Positions 9,690 to 22,460 of a DNA stretch of 64,000 bases are shown in pieces. The notes beneath the pieces are model-generated. The model saw nothing but the letters and a program-made list of their open reading frames with translations. It searched no databases and had not been told where the DNA came from. The DNA lies in assembly GCA_033439265.1 (NCBI GenBank), contig JAVTVX010000004.1, forward strand, positions 16,877,701-16,941,700, given 5' to 3'. The stretch is from Dillenia suffruticosa. Its lineage: Eukaryota > Streptophyta > Magnoliopsida > Dilleniales > Dilleniaceae. Position numbers and translations under genes: made by a program. Each line of letters opens with the position of its first letter. Position 1 is the first letter of the stretch.

Positions 9690-12600
9690 TTCACGATTTT
9701 AAAAGTTCGATGATTTTGAAACATGTTCAAATGTCTCCAAATGTCCTTGAAAGTTTTTCAAAGATTTTGAAAGGGTTTGTTTTGAAAATTGTGACTTTTA
9801 AAGGTTTATTTGTCAAGGGATGTACAAGAACTTTCCATGGATTCTTAGGAAATTAGAAATATTCTTTTTAGGGGGTTAAGCACCTGGGTTAGTATCTATT
9901 TTAAATTGTTAAGTTTAGACCTTCTCTGTAGAGCTTTGCTCTCCATACGAAGAGTAAGGAATCCGAATAGGATCTTTTCTATTCCACCTCCACAACCCAA
10001 ATGATGTATCACTTTATAAATAGTTTCTCAATTGTGATTGAAGTCCCTTGGACTAACATTTTGATGTTAAAAGTTTGACACACTTGTGTATTAGGCATGA
10101 CAATATGAAATTGTTTATGATTAGGACATAGGGTAAAATACTCTTGAGAGATTGCAATTGCGAATAGATGTTGGAGTTTGATAAATGTTTCTTGTGATTT
10201 GGAAAAGCAGACAGCTTGGATCAGCAGGAAAATTTGACGATGCTTTGCTTTGCTTTTGTGCAACTACATTGCATCATATGCAGCCCTCTCTCCCATAAAG
10301 GTGGGCTATAGGCTATAAGAAGCATGTATCAGGACAAAGTATATGCAAGTGGTTAGATTGAACACATTTTTTTTTTGGGATATGATGTAGGTGGAATGCT
10401 TGTTTATGATTTTGATAGAAATGGAATTGCTAGTAAAGGACTTGTGTACCCAATTTGTCAGTTAAACCATGAGAAGTGTGATAATAGCAATGTGACTTCA
10501 AGTATGTGACAATAACTAATGGGATCTTGCAAATATGTTTGGTGGTATTAATAACTTAGTGAGGTTAGAGTTCAGCTGTCAATGAAAAAATTCGATTTGC
10601 AACTTGAAGAGGGCTAATAGTTGTCTCTAGCATTTGGGCTTATATAATTATTAAAATTCAATACATGCCATATTGAAATTGATATTAAATTTATCAAGGT
10701 TGTCTTTTCCAATAGTTATAATACTTATCTTTCCATTGCTAATACTATCGTTCTTTTGATTCTATAGAATTCAGACTGAGATGACATATTTGATTTACAA
10801 TCCATACTATATTTACTACAAGCAAATTTTTGGTCATACGCAAATGCTCCATCCAATCTATAATTGATTCATTAAAACTTAGATGTGTAGGATAAGTACT
10901 TAAAATGAGATGCCATAAGTATTGGGTGACACCAAAATCTTTAACCATACGATGAATGGTATCAATAAGCATTAAATGTTTCTTTCAAGTAACTGTCATC
11001 TATTCGCATTTTGGATTCTGTACCACGCTTGGTTTAGGTTCTCTATTGAGCATATGAGCTTTTCTTTCAAGGAATACCTCTGGTTGGCTGTATTTCAGTA
11101 GGTTTGTCAATCTAAATCCAAGTAGTTCTCACTTGTTTTTGAGTTTCTTGCACTTTGAGAAGATTGACTTGTACAGACTTGGGAAGTTCTTTGTTAGTAA
11201 AGCAATTTGAATCTTTAAGTTTTGAGGAAATGAAAAAAAAAAAGGATCCCAAAGTTTGGAATAAAAATCTTTTTGGAGATACTAGAGAGAAGGAAAGTGC
11301 TACTCTTTGAGATATTGATGAGATTGATCTGCTTGAGGTTGATAAAAGGTTTGTCGGAGGATTTTTTTTGCTTGGTAGAATCTTGGGAATTATCTTGAAG
11401 AGCTTCCTTTGAAGGAGGAAATAAGTTGATGGAAGAAGTGGTTTGGAGATGAGGATTTTGTATACTAACATTAATATAAACATTTTTTTTAATGTTTTGA
11501 ATTAACTAGTAGGTAGAGAGTAAACGTAGAGAGAAGTGGAGGTAAGAGAGAAATGGAGGAGATAAGAATAAATATAATTAACCTATGGAGATATGTATTG
11601 AGAGGTCACGACCAAGTATTAGAGGTATATTATCCAGGTTCTCTAGTAAACCAATGATTAGGAGAGCACGCGACCTCATTTTGCTATGGCTGAGTTGGCA
11701 CTTGTAGAAGCTAATGAGCTGTAGGTATATTTATAATAATTAGCTTTGAGGTGGTTATATGTGCTTGATTTGATTTGGATAGCATATTAGTGATATTGCA
11801 TAATACTAAAATTGATTGAGAATGATCATGATAGAAGTATCTTGATTGGAAGATTTTCCAACTAAGGATTTGAGAATTGACAGATTGCAGTCTTAGGATT
11901 TTTGTATATGGTATACTCATGGAATGATAGATCCCCCTGGTATTAAATTAATAACACTAAATTATTTTCTAGTTGCCAATGATATTTTCTTGTTAAGAGG
12001 CTTTAACTTTGCAAATTGTTGAAGAAAATTTTGAGTATAGTAGGAAAAGATTGCAAGTTTGGTAGCCAGGTCTATTTTGCCTTTGAAGAGAGCAAACTAA
12101 ATATATTTCAGAATTTAAGCATCTCGAGGAATTATTGTATGCAAAGTTTGAATTAGTGTTGAGCATAAATAAAAAGGAGAGGATATTGTTAATAAAGGAG
12201 CCAGAGATGCTTAATATATATATATATATATATTTTTTAAATTGTAATAGAAGTACGAAGTAGTAAATATGATAATTAATACTTTCTTATTTAGACAATA
12301 TTGATACTAAAATATCGAGGAGTATTATCAATTTAAGCATCAACTATTTATATGCAATGCTCGATTGACTTTTGTTTAAATTGAATCATATGGATGTGAA
12401 TTTAGTACCTTAGGCAGAATGAATTAGAAAAATGATAGAGGTAGACGAGAATGATATTGGTAAGGATTACCAAAAAGGTTCTGTAATTGTTATAACCAAT
12501 GATTATGACCATTAAGAGGATATTGTATTGTAAGGGTAAAATTGTTGTAAATTATTGATATGAAAGAGTGTTCGGCCCAATAGAGATGCAAGATAAGTAC

Positions 12601-13700
12601 AAGATGAGCATTTTGTTAAGGGGATATGCTATGGATAAGCTTGAATATAGTTAGCTACTGGGACATCTAACTATGCTAAATGGAAGTATTAAGAGCCATG
12701 ATTTGGTTACTAACATGGCTAGCCCTACTTAATGATGGCAAGGCCAAGGTAATGGCATAGTGATTGGTCAAACTATGATGATATATGGGTTAAAATGATA
12801 GATATAAGCATGCCCAACAGTTCATAGTTAGAACTCTATTGTTGTCTAGTTTCACATGGACATAGTAATGACGTTCTAAACTCTTGTTTCTTTCTGAGAT
12901 AAATCTTAGCCTAATAGTAAAAGATTGCTTGTATCTTTATTTGAGGTCTAGAAACATCTTTTATAAAAAGAAGGTAATGTTGGTTTTACATTGCCCATCC
13001 AGGCCTTATATGGTTAGTGAGATGGTTTAAAAAAAAATCATCAACTCAGGTATAATCAGGACAATCGTCTTCCAAATACGAGTTCTTCTTTCTTCTTCAA
13101 TGAGAAATAATTATAGAATCTTAATGCTAATATTTTCTTGCTTGAATTTCAAGTGTATCCTTAAGGCTAATTCTTCGATTCATTAATCTTCCTGTTTAAT
13201 GGGTTTTTCTTGGGTACTCCAAAGTTTGACTCTGTTTTCATTGAGTTTTACGAGATTATTGAGTTAAATCAATGTTATCTACTTTCATGGCAGTCAAACA
13301 CAGACATTTGGCTCATTGGAGTCTTATCATGATTGATTTAGTAGAATCAATAATTGGAATTTTGCAGATTTATGATGTAAAGTGGTTTAAGGAATGTTTC
13401 ATCTTCCTAAAATCCTTACTCTGACAATGATTTAAACCCTTCTATTGCTTTTCAGAAGTTTAAGCAACTTTATAACTAATCTAGTCTCTAATGTTTTGAC
13501 TTATTAACATTTCTCATATATTATTTGGAATTATACTTTAGGAGGGTGGAAGAGACATCCTCAATATACTAAATATGCTCATAAGGAATTTTGACCTAAA
13601 GATGAATATTTCCGAAATTGTTATTTAAGATATTATGAACAGAAACTAGGATTATAAAATTGCTGTATAATTACTATTTAAATTTTGAGAACAAAATTTG

Positions 13701-13719
13701 TTTTTAGGGGGTTAAGAAT
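13701..13719 (+). promoter_or_regulatory. Polypurine tract of element C
   Basis: TTTTTAGGGGGTTAAGAAT abuts the 3' LTR start at 13720. The same tract occurs in A and D. Confidence 0.85.
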
Positions 13720-16369
13720 TGTAATACCAAAAAAAAATAAAACAAAAAAAGAGGAAGGAAACGCAGCGTTTTGGATCGAAACGCAGCGTTTTGGACCAAA
13801 ACGCTGCGCTCTCCCCAAGAGTGAAATTAGGGCAAAAAGCCCTAATTTCTCTCTCTTCCTTCCGTCTCTCTCTATCTCATTCTCTCTCTCTCTCTCTCTC
13901 CCGAATCCCTCTCACTCCCATCGCCTCTCCACCACCACCTCCACCATCTCCGCCGTCCTTTGCCCCTTTTGTCCACCGCTCACCGTCTCTCTCTCTCCAT
14001 CGCTCTGTCTCTATCATCTCTCTCTCTCGCACTCTCTGTCTCTCTACCTCTCGAACTCTCTCTCCTTCGCACACTTTCTCTCCTATAGCCACGCCCGATT
14101 CACCACCGTCAACACCCAGCCGCCGCTGTTTCTTCCTTCCTGCGAGCGCGTCATAGCCGCCTCACCTTCCTCCCGTGAGCGCAGCCCCTCCGCGAGCGCG
14201 ACTGCAGCTCCTCCGTTGCAGCGCGATCTCTCCTTTGCGAACCCGAGCGCTCCCTTGCGCGATCTCTAGCGAACAGCTCATGATCTCCCGCGAGCAGCGT
14301 GCAATCTCCCCCGAGCAGCACGCAACCCATCACGAAAAGCGCGCGACCTAGCGCGAGCAGCGCGCGACCCCAGCACGAGCACGTGCAACCCCAACACGAG
14401 CGCGAGCGTGCTCCAGCGCTCGACCCACTGCGGCCTGCGAAGTCCTCTACGGCCAGCAAGCCGGGCTGCGAGCCTGCGAGCCCACCAGCGGGCCAGCCCG
14501 CCGGCACGTGAGCCCGCGACGGGCTTTCCCCTTCGAGAGCTCACATGCATCTTCACTGCAGGTAACGACTATGATTCGGTTGAAGTTCTAGGGTTTGGTG
14601 TTAGAAATTTAGTTGCTAACATATTTCAAATTTGGAAATATTACAGGAGTTTGGATCTAGTTGTAGGCATACGGACGCTAGGGCTGCAAGCTATGGAAAC
14701 CATAGGTGAGGGAAATTTAAATCCTTTAGATAAATTGAGTGAATTTAGTGTACGAGGTCTCGTATATGTTTAGGATGTATGTTAGATTCGATTAGAAGGT
14801 ATTTTCTGACATTTGATATGTGATTTCTAGGGTTTCGTCTAAATTCTACATGAATTTAGGTTGATTAATACGAAAGAAATGTGTTTGATGAAATTAGAAA
14901 CTTGTTGAGTCAATTAGAATAAATTTCTTTAGAATTTGAATTGAAATTGTAGATTATTGGTCTAGGTTAACCTTTTTGGAGCTTGAAAGGAGATTTCTTG
15001 AGTATCGATAGGGCATAGGGAGTGGATACCCTCCCTAGAAGGTGAGTGGATGGTTCATTGTATTCATGAATGAGAAACATGTTTTAAAATTGCTTTATAA
15101 ATGATTTTCAAAAGATTTTACATGATTTATGCGAATTGTTTTGTGACTGTGAGCTGTCTGAATTAAATTATAAAGTATAAATGCATCCATTGTGTTTAAA
15201 AATGATTCTGTGCCATATGTTATTTGATATTGCTCTATGAATTGATTTGGCATGAGATTGTTGATTATTTGATGGAAAATTATGGCACATTGCTTGTGAA
15301 TTGGATTGATTTAGAAATGAAGGGTGCTGCAGATGACTATAGTCATATTCCCACCACGGAGCGACCAGACGGGGTGGCGTGGTTTGGGGTTTGGATGTGC
15401 AGGGGAGTTAGACATCCCTCCCACTGCCGAAGTCGTACTATATCTGGTGCACCCCGGTGAGGTACGAGCCAACGCCAAGGTAGGTGGTTTGTTTTGAGAC
15501 ATTGGATAGAAAAACCTTTGAAGGGATTTCGTCTGGGTTTGGCCGCCCTAAAACGGAAGTGTTTTTCGATAGAATCTCAAGATTTTCTGAAATGATAATT
15601 GACATGGATGCATATTTTGTAAATTGTGATTTATTAAAATGTTTTATGCATATGAACTGTTATTTATGAGATATGCTTTGACTGCCCCACATTCACCCCT
15701 TATTTATGAATACAATCATACCATTGCACTCCACTCACTGAGTATTTCCCAATACTCATCCCTCTCTTTAATATTTTTCAGAGAAAGTTTAGGTCTGCTG
15801 TAGAAATTAGAACTTGGGAAGGTTTATCTGCTGTTTTGTGTAGGTATAACAGTGATGTAAGGTTATTTTAGTTGATTTGAAATCCATGGAAGGGAAGACT
15901 TGTTTACTTTCTTTTAAATTCTATTTTTGATAAAACTTATTGTTTGAATGGGACATTTGGTTCGAAGTGTTGAATTTTGATTCTTTCTTTTAATTTTACG
16001 AAATTCTGTACATCTGATACTGTTTGGACTTTACTGATGCTGGTTTGTTTTCTTCAGACAAGTGTCAGTAAAATTCTATGACTATAATTTGGGACTTCAT
16101 CTGTTTTGATTTTGAAATATCCTTGAAGTGGCTGGGATGGCCACATTACATGCGTGTATGTACAGGAACCCCCTCCCTATTTGTTTGCCGATGTGGGCTT
16201 GTGTGTACTGGGATGGACCGAATGGGTCCTTTATATGTGTATTGTATTTGGAAGAAATATTGTACAGTTGGTTAGCCTTGTGGAGTCTCGGTATATGGGG
16301 AGGTTCTGCCCGTGTACCGAGACAACGCGGCGGTTGTCGCGTGGTCGATCCGAGAATCGGGGCGTGACA
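13720..16369 (+). repeat. 3' LTR of element C
   Basis: Same start and end as the 5' LTR, but 132 bp shorter, mainly in the CT- and GC-rich low-complexity part. Open frames such as the serine/leucine-rich one at 13685-14269 come from CT repeats and are not genes. Confidence 0.95.
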
Positions 16370-16374
16370 CGTAC
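16370..16374. repeat. Right target-site duplication of C (CGTAC)
   Basis: Exact copy of 6875-6879, next to the LTR end at 16369. Confidence 0.95.
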
Positions 16375-19023
16375 AATCGTCTCAATACAAGTATACTATG
16401 AGAGTTTCACAAATAAGTATATATAAATTATACAGTCATCCCAAAAATAATTAAATGAGTACATTTATCAAACTAAATTTCCAATAATCGTAGTGGAAGA
16501 TATGGTAACATCCATACCTAAGCCCGGTACTATCAAGTTCACATCGCAACACAATAATTCTTTTTCTGTTCAAGACTAATCCTGTGAGGAGAAAGTGATG
16601 GGTGAGTATCTATGGGAGGATACTCAGCAAGTGAGGGGATTGATATCATACTATCAATATCAAGGGTGAACTTGGAGTGTCAAAACATATAACAAAATAT
16701 CGAGTGTGCGAAAATAACGTGCTGTTTCAAAATAAAACATATCTCAAGGCACACATCCCAGCAATGGTCTACCTCGACCAAGGACGGGCACATTGGAGGT
16801 TTTCACTATACAAATATCAAATAATGGCTCTTTACCCCAATGCTAGCTACAGACTACTCCAACTAGCCTGTAAATAATAATAATGATAGATATATATAGT
16901 CGGCCGTGTATGGTGTCCCACCCAGTGCTAGACAGAGATAAACTCATGTCCTCCCCGATGAGGGTCAACCTGGGACACCCATACACATGACGATCTGGCG
17001 GATACCTCCGGCCGAAGCGTATTCGGGCATAAGGGGTGCCTCTACCAAATGTCCTTCGTAACTACGGAATCCTATAGGAAGCATATCACCATATCACCAA
17101 ATCACCAAGTCGGCCGGACATGTAGCCCCATGCATCACATCATCACATCGGCTGGACATATAGCCCCATGCATCGTAATATAATTTCGGTCGGGCGTACA
17201 GCCTAAATAGTACAAGTAAATCCGTTCAAAACTATGTGTCAATATAGTGAAAGTATTAAAATATGTCAATATGTCAAAAAGGTGGTACAATATTTAGTTA
17301 TCAAACTCATGGATGCATATTAATAAAATTAGCAGTTGAGACATTCCAATGGTCACAAAATATGTACATATATTCATCAAAATCCAAAAGTTCAGTTTCT
17401 CACACGTATAAAAATCATGTCGTTTGAAAATCGATAAAATATGATTTGTCAATCAATAAAAAATGTCAAAATCGCACTTACAGTTCTAAAGAGGGTGGTC
17501 ACTCCCTATTTTTAAAACAAATCCAATCTGACTTCTCGAATCTCCAAAAAGATCAACCTAATTAGATTATCACAATTTAATATCAAATTTCAAGTATTAT
17601 AGGGTTTATCCATTTTCCCTAAATTTGTACAAATCTTAACTTTTCAATTTATGAATACACTCTAATGTTATCAGTTGCATTTCGTTTATAAATAATTAAC
17701 GTACTTTTAAACCAAGTCAAATTTAACCTTAAAACCACTCAAGGTTAGAAATAAACCCGAAATAAAATAATTTTCCTATAAGATGGAAAATTTTTGAAAA
17801 ATCCTACACTTTTCGATTTCCATCCAAATGTTTCAAGCCATGTGTCATTTTCAAGGTATATGAGTCCATTTTCATAATACGAAATTCGTATTTAAATTGT
17901 TTATAAATAGAACAATTTATAATGAGAAAGGCTGCATCAACCCTTGCACTCAAATCCCAATTTCTGACTATTTTCATGCATAGATCAATTTAAACTCCAA
18001 GGGAAATTATTCAAATCAACTTAATTTGATTCTATCATCCTGAATGGTCCCATTTCATATAGATTCGTACACTTAATCTAATAAGTCGCATATAATGTCC
18101 GAAAATGCATTCATTGCGAATCTAGTTCACATTCTAGTACATACAAGGTTTCTTATCTTAAATTTACCCTAACTTCGATAACCAAATCGTATGGGTCCGA
18201 AATCACTCACCTAAGGTTTTTCTTGGATCGCAGACCTTTATCTGAATGTCTCCTCAATCACTCAAAGATCTGCAATGTTACCTATCAAGATAGGGTTTAT
18301 TAGTTAGATTCAAACACTTAGATCAAAAGCAAAACACTAAGTCAGTTACCTGTGTGGAGGTTCGTGGGCTGTCACGGGCTCGTGAGCTACAGCGGGCTCG
18401 TGGGTTCGCGGGTCAGTGGGCCAGTAGGTTTCGGCTAGCGGGCTCGCTGGTTTGCGTGCCAGTGGGCTAGCGGCTGGTTGGCCTGCGGGCTGGCGGGCCT
18501 ACGGTTGATGGGCCTGCAGGCTGGCAGGCCTGGGGCTAGCGGGCCGGTAGTGGCTCGTGGGCCACAGTGGCTTGCGGACTGGTGCGCGCTTGTACGTTGG
18601 TGCGTGCTCATGCGCCGGTGCTCCTGCGTTGGCTTGCGCCCATGCGCTGAGGTTCGCTCGTGGCTTGGTTTGCACTCGCAGCCTGGCTCGTGCTCGCGGG
18701 CTAGGTCCTGCTCACAGCCTGGGGAGATCACGCTGCAGAAGGCGCTGTAGTCGCGCGCTGTGGCAGAAGGCGGTGCTCGCGGGAGGAAAGAGCAGCTGCG
18801 GTCGCACACGGTGGTCTGCGGTGCGATCGATTGTGGCTCGCGGCGGAGGAAGGCGAGGCGGAGAGAGAGAGAAAATAGAGTGCGGTAAGGAGATAACAAG
18901 GAATTTTCGGCCGAAGGGAAGAGAGAAGTAGAGGGTAAGGATGGCGGCAATGGCGGTGGCGGAGGAAGGCGAATCGGCTGTGGCGGAGGAAGATGAACGG
19001 TCGCAGAAGACCAAAAGTCGGGG

Positions 19024-19056
<33 letters not shown>

Positions 19057-19401
19057 GGATTTGGGTTGGAAACCCTAATCCCCAAATCAAGTTGGGGACG
19101 CAGCGTTTTGCCCCAAAATGTGCGTCTCCATTTTTCTCTTTATTTTTTTTACTAAATAAATAATTATATATATATATATATATATTTATGCATATATATT
19201 TTCACACCCATATTTTGTTAGAAATGTGAATTTCATAAAAACGAGATTTATTTCGATTTGCCAATTCGACAAATTAAAATATACCAAAAATTTAATTTAA
19301 ATACCCAAAATCAAAAAAATCAAAATTTTATCTCATTTTTTATATATATAAATATTTTGAAAATGGTACTCTTCTACGGATATCGCAGTGTCAGTGTTAC
19401 A
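16375..19401 (-). repeat. Element B 5' LTR, outer part
   Basis: On the minus strand the LTR starts TGTAACACTGACACTG at 19401. It carries the AAACGCTGCGTCCCC block (about 19095), CT-rich DNA (19020-19050) and GC-rich low-complexity DNA (18370-18860). It also has a CAGGTAACTG block (about 18345) and the hairpin/donor block (17474-17508). With 6525-6879 the LTR totals about 3.38 kb, longer than its relatives. A tandem pair of CGG(C/T)(C/T)GGACAT-TAGCCCCATGCATC units lies at 17110-17175. A 216-residue minus frame at 18435-19085 is low-complexity LTR sequence. Confidence 0.85.
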
Positions 19402-20639
19402 ATTATGTTTCATGCATTTAATTTACCTACACAAACTTTATTTATGCCTTCAGTTTAGTCATGGGATAAGCTTATTTTTATTTTTCAAATAAAGTCTAGT
19501 AAATTCTTGAATTTCTTGTTTCTCAAAGATATTGACAGTTATTTTTACTAAATGACCTTAAAATACAGACGAGGTTTGATGTTTACTTGACCATGAAATA
19601 TTACAAAATAGGGGCTCGTCCTGCAAAAGAGATCTGAAGATTATGGATCACCTGCTTCTTCATTGTGCATGGATCCAATCCTTGTAGGAAAATCTCTGGT
19701 TTGCACTTACGTTGGTAGCTTCAAACTTCAGTTGTGGGCTTGGAATGGTGTAAGGGTTTGTACAGCAAGATTAGAGGTGTCAGGATGTTTCCTTTGGTTA
19801 CATTTTGGTTATTTTGGATTGAAAGGAGCTGAAGAATTTTTTGACACGGTCGAAGATCTCTTTTTTGGTGGTTGTGTGGATAATATTTTTGAGTTGTTTG
19901 TAGTCTTGATTGAACTCTAAGTTTTTAAAAATTTGTTGCAGATGTCCTTAATTTCATGGTCTCTTATGTTGCTCTTCAATTTTTTTGTATTGCTCTTTTA
20001 CGGATCAATTTCTTTTGTTTTATTTTTTTACTAAAAAAAATTTTAAAATATAATCACATAGTTTACACGTGCCTAACACGTCTTCAAAAATGTCGTATGC
20101 GTGCCTTGGTCACCACTGCAGAAATATAGGTGAAACGCAGGTTATTACTAAGACCAGCAATCTATTGCACTTTAATAGTAATTTAGTTGTCCATTATATC
20201 TTACATGTAAAAGTTATCATGTATTTAGACACAATGGTTTAGTTAGAGAACCAAATAAACATTCCGTTCTTAGCCACGAGTCAATACGGAACCCTACATC
20301 AAGGGAACCGCATATATTGAACCACAGGCGGTTTAGTTTGGGCGCTCGAGAACCTAGTCACACTCTAGTTTTCTTGATAGGGAACTGTCATGTGATTGAC
20401 CCTCAGCCATACAGAGCTTTCTGGCATATTGGATGTGAATGTGCTATTTTAATTGTTAAAGGGATACCCATTTTCCCTACCCTTTTTACGTTTGGTTGGA
20501 GGCAAGAGATTGGGAATAATAGCTGAAATATATAAAGTGGATCCCCATTGTCTTCCTAACATTACATCCACGTTTCCCACCACAAACTTCAATGGGAGGA
20601 AACTCTGGTATGTAATTGGGTTAGGTTAGTTAGATAGCT
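19402..20639. other. Host DNA between B and Copia I
   Basis: AT-rich flank with no intact gene. The only recognisable part is the LINE-like scrap at 19611-19925; I see nothing assignable in 19930-20639. Confidence 0.5.
19611..19925 (+). pseudogene. Decayed LINE-type reverse-transcriptase tail
   Basis: In shifting frames the sequence shows MDHLLLHCAW (about 19643-19672) and later WIERS-stop-RIF (about 19814-19842). These resemble the zinc-binding tail that follows plant L1-type reverse transcriptases (xDHLLLHC ... WxERNxRxF). Frameshifts and stops separate the pieces. An 85-codon open frame at 19663-19920 crosses it in another frame and is probably chance. The resemblance is weak but the order and spacing fit. 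Confidence 0.4.
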
Positions 20640-20644
20640 GTAAC
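20640..20644. repeat. Left target-site duplication of Copia I (GTAAC)
   Basis: GTAAC directly precedes the LTR start and recurs at 27771-27775 after the right LTR. Confidence 0.95.
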
Positions 20645-20898
20645 TGTTGAGATGTGCAACTTTTTCTGCAAATTCTTGGATGATATTTTTGCAACAATCA
20701 AGCTTATTTTTCAGATATTTTTGGCTTGTTAGTTATTTCAAAATTTTGAATTTGAATTCTAATTGTTGAGATTTTTTAGGGAAGAATATTCTCAAATTTG
20801 TTATGTTTATCTCTTTATATTTTGGAGAATAATCAATGAAAGTTGCTTTTTGCCCAAAAACATCTTTTGCTTCAAGTTTCTTTCTTAAAAAACCATCA
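20645..20898 (+). repeat. 5' LTR of Copia I
   Basis: 254 bp, TGTTGAGATG to ACCATCA, identical in length to the 3' LTR. Confidence 0.95.
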
Positions 20899-20901
20899 AA
20901 T

Positions 20902-20914
20902 TGGTATTATAGCC
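20902..20914 (+). promoter_or_regulatory. Primer binding site of Copia I
   Basis: TGGTATTATAGCC resembles the initiator Met-tRNA complement (TGGTATCAGAGCC) with two differences, three bases after the LTR end. Confidence 0.8.
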
Positions 20915-20980
20915 CTTTGCTCTTAAGGGCTTGTGTGTGAGAGTGACTTGGTGAGTAACCCTTTTTTCACTACTAAAAGA

Positions 20981-21568
20981 ATGCCAGGAAACAAGTTTCT
21001 TTCAAACCCACTAGTTTTTTCTGGTGAAAATTATCAAATCTGGGCTGTCAAGATGAAATCATACTTGGAGGCCAATGAGCTTTGGGAAATTGTGGTGTCG
21101 GATGATTTTCCACAACTCCCTGAAGAACCAACAGTTGTTCAAATGAGAGATCAAAGAGATGCAAGGAAAAGGAGATTCAAGGCACTGACATGCATTCACG
21201 CAGCAGTCTCAGATGCTGTTTTCACAAGGATTATGGCTTGTGAAACTACAAAAAAAGCTTGGGATGCACTCAAAGAAGCATTTCAAGGGAATGACAGAAC
21301 AAGGCAAATGCAAGTTCTGAATCTCAAAAGAGAATTTGAACTTTTGAGGATGAATGAATCTGAAATCATTAAAGAGTATTCTAATAGACTCTTGAATGTT
21401 GTCAACAAGATAAGATTGATGGGTGAAGAACTCCCAGACCAAAGAGTAGTAGAGAAAGTCTTGGTGAGTTTACCTAAAAGATTTGAGGCAAAGATTTCAT
21501 CTCTTGAGGATTCAAGAGATCTTTCTCAAATCACCTTGCCAGAGTTAGTCAATGCCTTGCAAGCATAG
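20981..21568 (+). pseudogene. gag: Copia I gag portion
   Basis: The start is ATG at 20981 (MPGNKFLSNPLVFSGENYQI); upstream in-frame residues would need a non-ATG start. The fold resembles the plant Copia gag family (UBN2/DUF4219 type): YQIWAVKMKSYLEANELWEIV near residues 18-38, KKAWDALKEAFQGNDRTRQM near residue 93, and ALQA at the end. A TAG stop at 21569 breaks the frame, followed by a frameshift before the zinc-knuckle region (about 21720-21835), where both knuckles are degraded. Confidence 0.85.
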
Positions 21569-21799
21569 GAGCAGAAGAGAGCTATCAGAAAAGAAGAAGT
21601 AGTTGAAGGTACCTTTAAGGCAATAGGCAAAAAGCAAAAATCAAATTCAGCAAGGTGGCAAAGGCAAGAAAAACGAAAATGATGGTGACAGCAGCAAATA
21701 TGAAGCAAGGAAAGGCAAATTTCGTCCGTATATTCATTGTAAGAAGACTTCACACTCACCAAAATGTTGTTGGTGGAGGCCTGATATCACATGTAGATT

Positions 21800-22454
21800 T
21801 TGAATCAAAAGGGACATGTAGAGAAGGTTTGTAAGAACAAGCAAGGAGCACAACAAGCCCAGATTACTGATGAGCCCCAGGAGGTACAATTATTTGCAGC
21901 AAAATGTTTTGCAGGTGATAGTTCAAGTGAAACTTGGCTGATTGATAGCGGTTGTACTCACCACATGACCAACAATGAGTCTATCTTCAAGAAGCTTGAC
22001 AAATCTTATGTTTCCAAAGTTAGAATTGGAAACGGAGATAGTATTGAGGTTAAAGGCAGGGGACAAGTGGCAATTGAACATACATTAGGTACGAAGATCA
22101 TTTCTGATGTTCTATTTGTCCCTAAAATCAATTAAAATCTGTTAAGTATTGGATAACTTCTTGAAAAAAATTACTCTGTGGTTTTTAAGGACAGTGCTTG
22201 TATGATTTATGATCCTCATGGGAGTAAACTTTTTTCTGTAAAAATGAGAGAAAAAAGTTTCTCTCTTGATTGGCTGCAAAAATGGTAGTGATGCCTTTAC
22301 AAGCTTAAAAGATCAATTTGAGCTTTGGCATAAAAGATTTGGTCATTTCCATTATTCAGCACTTAATGATATGCATAAGAGTGGATTGGTGTGGGATTTA
22401 CCTATTGTTGAAAATGTAACTGGTGTTTGTGAGGTTTGTCAACTAGGAAAGTAA
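21800..22454 (+). pseudogene. pol: Copia I protease and pre-integrase segment
   Basis: The protease motif WLIDSGCTHHMTNN is intact near 21940-21980, the Copia form of the D(S/T)G active site. A stop follows at 22133. The GAG-pre-integrase zinc region ELWHKRFGHFHYSAL...CEVCQLGK (about 22320-22452) keeps its H, H, C, C ligands. A stop follows CQLGK at 22453-22455. Confidence 0.85.
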
Positions 22455-22460
22455 GCCAGG

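Larger units (their letters stand above)
9662..13719 (+). other. Internal region of C, no readable genes
   Basis: About 4 kb of AT-rich DNA between the primer site and the polypurine tract. All open frames are short and none resembles a known domain. The only hint of pol is LLYAKFE near 12131-12151, like the LYAKF motif of Gypsy reverse transcriptase. A (TA)n run lies at about 12213-12232. I call it non-coding or too decayed to read. Confidence 0.7.
6880..16369 (+). mobile_element. Complete LTR element C (non-coding, LARD-like)
   Basis: Two LTRs of 2782 and 2650 bp, a primer site, a polypurine tract and a perfect CGTAC duplication define the element, which sits inside element B's LTR. The LTR ends and internal LTR blocks match the Gypsy family of A, B and D. 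The 4.06 kb internal region has no recognisable gag or pol frames. In the last ~230 bp of the two LTRs I count nine mismatches (about 4%), so insertion was fairly recent. A young insertion with an unreadable interior suggests it moved using proteins made by another element. Confidence 0.9.

Noticed and set aside
9662-13719. Short open frames in the interior of element C (for example 10745-10972, 11112-11483) as genes
   Set aside because: They are short, have no recognisable domain and fit chance frames in AT-rich DNA.
13685-14269. 194-codon open frame rich in Ser and Leu
   Set aside because: It starts in the polypurine tract region and runs through CT repeats of the LTR; its composition follows the repeat and there is no domain.
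18435-19085. 216-codon minus-strand open frame, proline and serine rich
   Set aside because: It lies wholly in the LTR of element B; low complexity and not conserved as protein in the other LTRs.
20933-20980. Copia gag starting at 20933
   Set aside because: The codon is GTG; the ATG at 20981 begins a protein aligned with other Copia gag starts.
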